Assembly (NCBI GenBank): GCA_963693305.1
Contig: OY855916.1
Span: 9,504,501-9,568,500, forward strand
DNA from: Meandrina meandrites
Lineage: Eukaryota > Cnidaria > Anthozoa > Scleractinia > Meandrinidae
DNA: 64,000 nucleotides
Direction of reading: 5' to 3'
Within the stretch, counting starts at the first letter, position 1. Every line of letters starts with the position of its first letter. Below the pieces are notes generated by a model. That model did not search any database. It saw only the letters and a list, made by a program, of their open reading frames with translations, and had not been told where the DNA came from. The position numbers and the translations under genes were made by a program. This document shows positions 60,701 through 64,000 of this stretch, in pieces.

Positions 60701-63684
60701 TGGGGGTGGAGGGGGGCTATTATGATGTTAAAATTCAAAATTGGTTATGCGACTGCGATAAAGGGATATATGAGCTGTTGTATAACCATGTCCTTCTGGG
60801 ACAGGGTAATACAGGATATTACAGAACTATCACGCATTGAACGAGATTGAGCATAATAGCGGCAATGGTCAAAGCTGAGGTTTGCGTTTTCATCCCTGTA
60901 CAAATTGGTGCCTTAGCCTGACAACCCATACTGAAAGTTTAAATAAATTTACTATACCATAGCAAAAAAAAAATATTATCCAGTAAGCGATTCTATAACA
61001 TCACAGTTTAAGTTCCAATCATCCAGGCAGTAAAGATATCTTGATTGAGCATAGCTCGTTTGTAGCCTGAGGACCCGGCACAAAGTGAGAGTCGAAGTCA
61101 AAGTCAGCCAGTCAAAACAAAGTTAGCTAAATATGATTAATTAACGATGAGGGTTGTTCAATACTGTCGACATGATACGAGTCGAAAATACGTCTTACAA
61201 CTCTTACGAGTGGACAAGTTAATTGTCGACTGAAGAAACGTACTTGTCGAGTGGAGAAATGCATCTCATTAAGGACACTTAGAAATTATCCATCATATTG
61301 CTGAGCAAGGTCCCTGCCATAGGTTGTCGACTCGTACGAGTCGTACAAGTGGAAAAGTTAAATTTTGTCCACTCGTACGAATCGTTCGACTCGACAACGT
61401 TTTGCTGTGGCCCTTTAAGTGAACTAATGAGACGCATTTTCCACTGGACAGCTCTATTTGTCCAGTCGACAAAACCTGGCCACTCCTACGACTATTTTTT
61501 TCAACTGGTGTCGACTTGTTCACTCGTACGACTCATAAAACGTATTTTTTCGACCCGTATCATGTCAACAGTATTGGACATGAGTGATGTGAAAATAAAC
61601 AGCCAATTTTCTTAGTTTATCAAATCAAAAGATAATCAAAATTTAGTTGTGTCGTCATTTACCGATAATGATAAGTAAATGAATTATCATTACAGTTGAA
61701 CCATGCCTTACGGAAGCCTCCATATTACGGACAGTTCGTTTGTTCCAAAACAGCCCAAATTTCGTATAAACTTTGCCTCCGTACTATGGACACCATTATA
61801 ATAAGAACACTCTTCCCTGTCCCTTTGGTGTCCGTATTAAATAACACGCAGAGGACCATTCATTTTGCGAGCAGTTTAATCTACATGTAACCTACTCCAT
61901 GTATATTAAACCATTTATGTTCAACCATGAAGAAACAGTCACTTCGTCTTGATAATAATAGCATCATCGAAATGTCAGACAGCGTTAGTTTTTATATTTG
62001 TCCTGAAGGTTTTCAGAGAATCCGTAGTTTAATCTAACAACTGATATATTCATTGGCCGGCTGTGGAGCGAAAAGTACTCGATGATTATCTCTTTGCAGA
62101 CTCGCTTTGATCCAATATAAAAATTATATATTTTGCATTGATTAATAACTATTTATGCTTTGTTTCCAACAGGATTACTTCCAGTATCGAATTGAGGCAG
62201 ATGGGAAAAACCGCTGGGGAGGGATCTGGGAAGTACCACGTGATTACAGATTCCTTTCAACCTGCGACAAACAAACTAAAGTCAAGATGGTCAAGAAGTT
62301 CGACTCGTGGGACGAGAACAGCAACTTGGGAAAGCGTATGCCAAGGTTGGCGTTATCGAAAGACCTCTTATTAAGTAGCGCATCTACTGTGGACGACTCG
62401 TCAGGCTCTTTGGTATACAACAGCGGGGCTATTTCAGCTTCGTATTTAAAGACGGAGAAGCCAAGCCCGAGTGTGGTGAGATACTGGCTGAGAGAGGGTG
62501 CGAGGTAAAAACACATTTCTATGATCGTATTTGTACAGTGGAACCCCGATATAGTGATCGCCTTCAACGAAATCCCCAGAATAACGAATGATGTAGTTCT
62601 CCAGCCTGACTAGATTAAGTTACAGTTAAATGTATGGTACGGAGTTATCTAATGATTATTGCGCTGAACTCCGGATCGAGCGGTCCTTTCTCGCACCCTG
62701 ACCGGGGTCATTGTTTTTTGTTTGATCACTAGCCTGGTCATTCTGTTGTGTTCTTGGGCAAGACACTTTACTCTTATAGCGCCTCTCAGTCCAACCAGGA
62801 GTATAAATGGATACGGGCGAATTTACTGCTGGTGGTAACCCTGTGATGGACTAGCATCCCATCTAGGGGGGAGTAGAAACACTCCTTGTCGCTTCACGCC
62901 AGTGAAACCGGAGTAACCTCGGGCCTGATGGGTAACTGGGTTCAAACGAGAACTTTCCCCTCTCCTTTAAAATATGTGGTATAAGCCGACAACAAGAATC
63001 CCCGTGATAGTGAGCGAGCACATTTTCCCTTTACCTGGCGCTTTGTTATATCCAGGGTTCCACTGTATTTAAGTCAGTTCGAAGGTAGCAAGGTTGTCGG
63101 CAAAAACAGAGGTGTTACTAACATGCCAATCTGAACCAATTTCATCAAAATAATACACTTTGCGTGGTATGTTAATGTAAATATTAAGGATATACTAAAC
63201 TTCACCGCATGTATCTTTAAAAAAGGAGCATCTGGCATTGGTCCAATTGTTTCACTTTTGTTGTTCGCAGAGACTTGTCTTAAGCCGGTTTATACGGTCG
63301 AAAAACGCATCCTGGTTTTGGTTGGTCTGCACCCACCAATAACTCGTTTACGGTGTTTTTGACAGCCGACGTATATCAAGAATAACAACAACTATATTTG
63401 ACCATGCTAGCCGATCAGCGTATCTATAATCCACAAAAACGTGCTTGACATATATAATTTATTGGACGGTTTTTTTTTTCTCGCCCTAGGTTGTCTTGTA
63501 ATGACTTAAAATTACATGGTCTGAGAGCTGGTAACAAGTACAACGAGGATGGTTTCCAAATGATAAAAGTCAGTGATTCCCAGTACCTCCCTGTCTACTG
63601 TGACATGACAACAGCAAAGGGGGCATTCACTCTTATTGTGACAAGCGCTCACAACAACTGGACTCGGGCTCAGGTCCCTCACAG
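28152..63684 (+). CDS. ADAM-type metalloprotease with inserted permuted discoidin/ricin cassette, TSP1 and fibrinogen-like domains (3' partial)
   Basis: One gene of 37 visible coding exons starts at ATG 28169. It runs about 1510 codons to 63684, where it leaves the window in phase 2. All introns are GT-AG and every junction keeps frame. Order: signal peptide, propeptide (exons 1-8), reprolysin protease (9-15), disintegrin and first part of cysteine-rich domain (16-19), inserted cassette (20-24), rest of cysteine-rich domain (25-28), EGF-like (29-30), TSP1 (31), fibrinogen-related modules (32-37+). No transmembrane segment is visible, so a secreted matrix or surface-associated protease is inferred; the missing 3' end could change this. 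It groups with ADAM rather than ADAMTS because of its disintegrin-cysteine-rich-EGF order. Single-domain entries below give exon coordinates. The introns are full of transposons but no exon is broken. Confidence 0.85.
28169..31711 (+). CDS. Exons 1-8: signal peptide and ADAM propeptide
   Basis: Exons: 28169-28250, 28388-28476, 29132-29208, 29576-29642, 29894-29979, 30145-30202, 30986-31052, 31650-31711. Residues 1-27 have a basic start and a hydrophobic core (LCTFALFFSYACF), a signal peptide. The propeptide contains HCHYQGNIRGLKDSSVV and STCSGLRG, hallmarks of the ADAM pro-region (pep_M12B). Cys175 in FDACGNK is the likely cysteine-switch residue that keeps the zinc site latent. RTKR at 47-50 matches a furin site early in the propeptide. 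KIRR at 196-199 sits where the mature protease would be released but lacks the preferred P4 arginine. The start is chosen as the first ATG giving the signal peptide, 17 bases after a strong splice acceptor. Confidence 0.85.
31072..31412. repeat. Fold-back element in intron 7
   Basis: The left end TTTGCAGATGGGCTATCACGTGACC region (31078 on) and the right end GGCCACGTGACACCTATTGCAAA (31382-31404) are imperfect inverted repeats. A 15 bp-arm hairpin (GTTGCTGGAGGGCAA at 31222, partner to 31260) lies between them. It resembles a MITE; no target-site duplication confirmed. Confidence 0.55.
31759..31890. repeat. Short fold-back element in intron 8
   Basis: About 40 bp imperfect arms share TTTTATGACGTGTAATG (31791 on) and its complement CATTACACGTCATAAAA near 31856. 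The ends are CGCCACC / GGCGGCG. MITE-like. Confidence 0.7.
32277..35507 (+). CDS. Exons 9-15: reprolysin (M12B) metalloprotease domain
   Basis: Exons: 32277-32381, 33126-33197, 33547-33716, 34315-34393, 34756-34837, 35145-35193, 35420-35507. The domain starts with YNELLLVADFRM (residues 220-231). The zinc-binding motif HEMGHNFGFSHD is intact (His353, Glu354, His357, His363). The Met-turn is CIMGG with Met378, and GMAYVFGMCGSV is the usual strand-helix lead-in. The domain closes with CSLESLKRLNDWCLYNVP. All catalytic residues are present, so an active zinc endopeptidase is expected. The length, roughly 200 residues, is normal for the family. Exon 15 is followed within a few bases by a small fold-back repeat (35512-35620). 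Confidence 0.93.
35512..35620. repeat. Short fold-back element next to exon 15
   Basis: Arms pair as ATAAAACTTTAGGTAAAAACTG (35520 on) with CAGTTTTTACCTTAAG further right, near 35590-35605. It starts within five bases of the exon 15 donor site. Confidence 0.65.
35777..36042 (+). repeat. GGAGCTCCGC repeat family, short member (intron 15)
   Basis: Starts TAGCGGAACTCCCAG and ends GGAGCTCCGCTCTTAGGC + TTGGCTAAATCTG. It matches the head part of the longer members at 38185 and 52383. The termini are complementary around GCGGAGCTCC. Confidence 0.7.
36606..37982 (+). CDS. Exons 16-19: disintegrin domain and start of cysteine-rich domain
   Basis: Exons: 36606-36674, 37134-37235, 37472-37552, 37929-37982. 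CGNGIREGGEECDCGTPE opens the disintegrin domain (residues 417-434). Paired cysteines CC-C and CC-KC follow. The disintegrin loop reads CRGVKTDCDVPEYC (476-489), so no RGD: a lysine-threonine loop with the usual Asp-Cys-Asp. Exon 19 (CPEDTYIINGNPC, 496-508) is the first piece of the ADAM cysteine-rich domain and ends in phase 0. The exon 16 acceptor is read as CGAAG at 36601-36605; the alternative AG eight bases downstream breaks the frame. Confidence 0.9.
38185..40400 (+). repeat. GGAGCTCCGC repeat family, full-length member (intron 19)
   Basis: 2216 bp, starting TAGCGGAGCTCTCC and ending GGAGCTCCGCTTTTAGGC + CTGCCTAAAT. Head (to ~38400), middle (~38640-39060) and tail (~39080-40400) align with the two copies in intron 30. 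No recognised protein, so probably non-autonomous. It fills most of the intron that would have to hold a missing discoidin N-terminal exon. Confidence 0.75.
40401..41135. other. Rest of intron 19, GC-richer patch of repeat character
   Basis: 40822-41040 is clearly more GC-rich than its surroundings and carries direct GGCAGCCCG / GGCCGGCC motifs. It may be a piece of a mobile element, but no family was recognised. No discoidin-like sequence here. Confidence 0.35.
41136..41283 (+). CDS. Exon 20: C-terminal part of a discoidin (F5/8 type C) domain
   Basis: Residues 514-562, phase 0 to 1. VIQGNTNYHS, ARYLRINPQYW and CLRTEFLGC are the last strands of a discoidin domain, ending in the conserved terminal Cys558. 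No N-terminal discoidin part precedes it: the upstream intron (37983-41135) holds a 2.2 kb repeat element and no discoidin-like frame that I could find. The missing N-terminal and middle parts are encoded downstream in exons 23-24. Discoidin domains bind phospholipid, glycan or collagen ligands; the ligand here is unknown. Confidence 0.9.
41649..42648. mobile_element. 1000 bp TIR element in intron 20
   Basis: Ends CACGGTGGGGCCGAAC and GTTTGGCCCCACCGTG are inverted repeats that continue with mismatches for about 28 bp. The interior has repeated TGACGTCA-like palindromes (41820-41850, 42160-42180). No transposase frame. A TA follows the right end (42649-42650) and TA precedes the left end one base away, so the target-site duplication is unclear. 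Confidence 0.75.
42934..43778 (+). CDS. Exons 21-22: ricin-like (beta-trefoil-like) module
   Basis: Exons 42934-43218 and 43647-43778, both phase 1 to 1, so the module is a symmetric 1-1 unit of 139 codons. A short PSAPTP linker opens it. LKHIKTGKCIHTNG followed by MVLWSGCD and RLELWF has the repeated strand pattern (xxH..SGKC...W..C...LWF) of ricin-type lectin folds. The first exon holds four or more further cysteines. The fold assignment is by pattern only; sugar binding is not proven. A 154 bp Mutator-like MITE sits in the intron between the two exons (43381-43534). Confidence 0.7.
43381..43534. mobile_element. 154 bp Mutator-like MITE, copy 2 (intron 21)
   Basis: Nearly identical to 14377-14530. 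The 9 bp CCAGTTATA flanks both ends (43372-43380, 43535-43543). It lies inside the inserted cassette of the ADAM gene, between the two ricin-like exons. Confidence 0.9.
44367..46553 (+). CDS. Exons 23-24: N-terminal and middle parts of a discoidin domain
   Basis: Exons 44367-44536 (phase 1 to 0) and 46416-46553 (phase 0 to 0), residues 702-804. ECIEQLGMQNGGIKDNQITA, YGRLHNNKYWCA and EYLQVDLGQ are the classic start of a discoidin domain. NKILIQGRG, VTGFFLYYSYDGQRW and GYTESGD are its middle strands. The final strands are missing here: the next exon follows after a 90 bp intron and is ADAM sequence. The missing C-terminal part is exon 20, so one complete domain is present in permuted order. Cys703 and Cys558 are the pair that normally ties the domain's ends together. 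Confidence 0.9.
44537..46415. other. Intron 23, no further gene seen
   Basis: AT-rich with a 25 base T run near 45602-45626. Open frames on the minus strand (45508-45780, 45890-46120) show no family features and are not called. Confidence 0.5.
46644..49217 (+). CDS. Exons 25-28: remainder of the ADAM cysteine-rich domain
   Basis: Exons: 46644-46710, 46996-47095, 47884-47991, 49142-49217 (residues 805-921). SVCYLGKCSEIHETQCKDLW resumes the ADAM cysteine-rich domain exactly where exon 19 left it. It is followed by GCYDKLNTEAAGYGTC, VLCGQLQCED and LGMVRDGTKCGADK, all in canonical order. Exon 25 starts in phase 0, so direct splicing of exon 19 to exon 25 would also be in frame. This region in ADAMs contributes to substrate recognition. 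Intron 26 carries a TTGTC pentanucleotide array, and intron 27 a hAT-like element starting 15 bases past the donor site. Confidence 0.9.
47461..47640. repeat. (TTGTC)n microsatellite in intron 26
   Basis: About 22 uninterrupted TTGTC units, then a few with TTCCC interruptions near 47572-47605. Open frames reading SCLVL repeats are artefacts of this. Confidence 0.95.
48007..48432. mobile_element. 426 bp hAT-like TIR element beside exon 27
   Basis: TIRs of more than 35 bp (CCCAGGGGGGTACTCGA ... with ATACATGACGGGGGG) are nearly perfect. The flanks ATTATGGG (47999-48006) and ATTACGGG (48433-48440) are an 8 bp target-site duplication with one change, as in hAT elements. It starts 15 bases downstream of the exon 27 boundary. 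The interior repeats GTATTTTTTTGGG. Confidence 0.88.
48441..49141. other. Rest of intron 27, nothing recognised
   Basis: AT-rich with poly-T tracts; no exon or element ends found. Confidence 0.4.
49811..51025. repeat. Probable ~1.2 kb TIR element in intron 28
   Basis: GGTTACTGATAACCTTTT (49811 on) and AAAAGGTTATCAGCAACC (ending 51025) are inverted repeats over about 25 bp with few mismatches. An internal pair AAAGTGTGTCGGGC / GCCCGACACACTTT lies near 50608 and 50741. No protein recognised. Confidence 0.55.
51114..51152 (-). ncRNA. Hammerhead-ribozyme-like core, possible Penelope-type retroelement remnant
   Basis: Read on the minus strand: CTGATGA (51146-51152), a 5 bp stem GAGGC/GCCTC with AGAA loop, then GAAA, then a second 5 bp stem ACGTC/GACGT. 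This is the order of the hammerhead catalytic core, in which CUGANGA, GAAA and stems II and III are invariant. There is one extra A before stem II, and stem I is not evident, so a decayed ribozyme or chance match is possible. Hammerhead motifs are known in Penelope-like retroelements of animals. Confidence 0.4.
51368..52105 (+). CDS. Exons 29-30: EGF-like domain of the ADAM region
   Basis: Exons 51368-51457 (phase 0 to 0) and 52039-52105 (phase 0 to 1). MCVNYKCQWFKDL closes the cysteine-rich domain. CDGRG-VCTNKKYCHCEGGF is the standard ADAM EGF-like motif (residues about 939-973). Exon 30 ends in phase 1, the phase used by all extracellular modules that follow, so the downstream modules were probably added by phase-1 exon shuffling. 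Confidence 0.88.
52383..53374 (+). mobile_element. GGAGCTCCGC family member, first part (interrupted)
   Basis: Head (52383-52890, TAGCGGAGCTCCTGCG...) and middle (52900-53370) of a full-length + strand copy. It aligns with 38185-39085. It contains the hairpin GCGCGCGAAGCGCGC near 52396. The tail resumes at 55682. Confidence 0.72.
53375..55681 (-). mobile_element. GGAGCTCCGC family member, full-length minus copy nested in the previous one
   Basis: It begins (minus) at 55681 with TAGCGGAGCTCC and ends at 53375 with GGAGCTCCGCTTTTAGGC. Tail, middle and head occur in reverse order relative to 38185-40400. Short frames on both strands here (for example 54573-54803, 55446-55820) show no known protein features. 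Confidence 0.72.
55682..56974 (+). mobile_element. GGAGCTCCGC family member, resumed tail
   Basis: Aligns with the tail 39087-40400 (shared TCTCCGATRTTATT, GTTTGAAAGCTTTG, ending GGAGCTCCGCTTTTAGGC). Together with 52383-53374 it makes about 2.29 kb, close to the 2.22 kb intact copy. That supports insertion of the minus copy into an existing plus copy. Confidence 0.72.
57115..57297 (+). CDS. Exon 31: thrombospondin type 1 repeat
   Basis: A single phase 1-1 exon, residues about 974-1034. WGTWSMW is the tryptophan ladder motif. Six cysteines follow in TSP1 spacing, ending DCNTESCP, and KTKRHRFC is the typical basic strand. The first cysteine context CDKGC lacks the Ser/Thr needed for O-fucose addition. 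Known TSP1 repeats bind glycosaminoglycans or matrix. The intron before it (52106-57114) is almost entirely nested repeat elements. Confidence 0.92.
57754..59592 (+). CDS. Exons 32-34: fibrinogen-related module 1
   Basis: Exons 57754-58071, 58813-59016, 59434-59592, all phase 1 to 1. SCRHL then DGVYKIYPIG, AYCDMSRDGGGWTLLVAS matches the N-terminal subdomain of fibrinogen C-terminal domains. The rest (YSILQYADSIKD, WGGIWEAQRGY, KFDNW, KRMPWISG, YIWYWMREG) is not the usual fibrinogen C half and repeats in module 2, so it defines its own family. Residues about 1035-1246. The role is unknown; fibrinogen-related domains often bind acetylated glycans. Eighteen bases after exon 34 begins a TTCG array. 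Confidence 0.85.
59545..62504 (+). CDS. Exons 34 (end)-36: fibrinogen-related module 2
   Basis: The module starts at the end of exon 34 (SCKEVYFRGL, Cys1247) and continues in exons 60021-60241 (phase 1 to 0) and 62173-62504 (phase 0 to 2). DGIFTIKPPG, FCDFTTEGGPWTLLVTS, FSILGFADAIKD, YRIEADGKNRWGGIWE, KFDSW, KRMP and VVRYWLREG match module 1 position by position. The internal introns differ in place and phase from those of module 1: one sits before YRIEA rather than before RWGG. The large intron 60242-62172 contains TIR elements. Confidence 0.85.
59609..59860. repeat. (TTCG)n microsatellite in intron 34
   Basis: About 43 TTCG units grade into TCGC, then variant GACCGACTG-type units up to 59870. 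It starts 17 bases after the exon 34 boundary. Long Arg-Ser-Phe-Val and Asn-Glu-Arg-Thr frames on both strands are artefacts. Confidence 0.95.
61150..61577. repeat. TIR element in intron 35 rich in ACTCGTACGAGT palindromes
   Basis: CAATACTGTCGACATGATAC (left) and GTATCATGTCAACAGTATTG (right) are inverted repeats continuing through CGAGTCGAAAATACGT for about 35 bp. The interior repeats GACTCGTACGA. No clear target-site duplication. Confidence 0.75.
61694..61880. mobile_element. pogo/Tigger-like element fragment in intron 35
   Basis: TA followed by CAGTTGAACCATGCC and TTACGGACAGTTCG resembles pogo-type ends (CAGTNGAACC...CGGACA). The matching right end was not found, so it is probably truncated. 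Confidence 0.4.
62536..63065. mobile_element. 530 bp pogo/Tigger-like MITE in intron 36, with SINE-like interior
   Basis: Ends CAGTGGAACCCCGATAT and TATATCCAGGGTTCCACTG are inverted repeats, and both are flanked by TA, the pogo/mariner target site. The interior (about 62650-62960) has TGTTCTTGGGCAAGACAC and CTGTGATGGACTAGCATCCC, which resemble bodies of invertebrate SINEs, so a SINE may have inserted into the MITE. No transposase frame. Confidence 0.75.
63490..63684 (+). CDS. Exon 37: fibrinogen-related module 3 (start only)
   Basis: Phase 2 to 2, residues 1446-1510. SCNDLKLHGLRAG, DGFQMIKVSD, VYCDMTTAKGAFTLIVTS and NNWTRAQVPHR repeat the first third of modules 1 and 2. The GGGW core is altered here to KGAF, so the tryptophan is lost. 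The module and gene continue past the window; no further exon is seen in 63685-64000. Confidence 0.85.
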
Positions 63685-64000
63685 GTAAAGTAGCATTAAA
63701 TAGCATTTCAGTATGCCTAAAGTTATATACGAAAAACTGGAGAGAGATTTTTTTAACCTTTTTTAAGCACTTATATTTTCAAACATGCTAAAAAAAGAAT
63801 AAATGTTGTTTATAGTGGTCATACACTTAGCTTCAAATCTCTTCGAGATGGCTAGTTTACAGGTATGCCACTGAAACAGAGGAAACAAATATCCCAACTG
63901 ACAGGAGTCAGACTAAGAGTCTATATAGCTATTGCATAGTACAGTTTCCGAGTTTTTATTGGTTTACACGCTATGGTATATGTGTTCATATAACATGGAC

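Noticed and set aside
28169..63684. ADAMTS family assignment
   Set aside because: The protease is followed by disintegrin, cysteine-rich and EGF-like domains in ADAM order; the single TSP1 lies far downstream and there is no ADAMTS spacer.

Overview
The window looks like nuclear DNA of an anthozoan cnidarian, probably a stony coral or sea anemone. This is an inference from GT-AG introns, AT-rich intergenic DNA crowded with short inverted-repeat elements, and one multi-domain extracellular gene of a cnidarian style. No bacterial-type operon, rRNA or tRNA was seen.

Positions 1-28151 hold no gene I can support. They are a mosaic of duplicated segments, terminal-inverted-repeat (TIR) elements, hairpins, microsatellites and one broken LINE. 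The main blocks are: a diverged duplication (816-2610 and 7381-8920); two copies of a unit carrying a long TAG array (6260-6775, 14910-15545); a LINE relic (8921-10470) with a TIR element nested in it (9374-9797); a minisatellite (13790-14250); a 1 kb inverted-repeat pair (15550-16572 and 19949-21036); a hAT-like element (21744-22206); a 1.09 kb tandem duplication (24100-26370); and an element with a perfect 43 bp hairpin (26371-27295).

Positions 28152-63684 are one + strand gene, cut by the right edge of the window. I could assemble 37 coding exons (about 1510 codons) that stay in frame through every junction. The encoded protein is a secreted-type ADAM metalloprotease: signal peptide, propeptide with a candidate cysteine switch, reprolysin catalytic domain with an intact HExxHxxGxxH zinc site, disintegrin domain, cysteine-rich domain and EGF-like domain. 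It then continues into a thrombospondin type 1 repeat and at least two and a half fibrinogen-related modules.

The most remarkable feature is an 873 nt (291 codon) five-exon cassette spliced into the middle of the ADAM cysteine-rich domain. It encodes, in this order, the C-terminal third of a discoidin (F5/8 type C) domain, a ricin-like (beta-trefoil-like) module, then the N-terminal and middle parts of a discoidin domain. Together these parts make one complete but circularly permuted discoidin domain wrapped around a lectin-like module. Intron phases allow only this permuted order to stay in frame, and skipping the cassette would restore a canonical ADAM.

The introns of this gene are themselves dense with non-autonomous transposons: a 154 bp Mutator-like element, hAT-like and pogo-like elements, a 1000 bp TIR element and a nested pair of roughly 2.3 kb elements.
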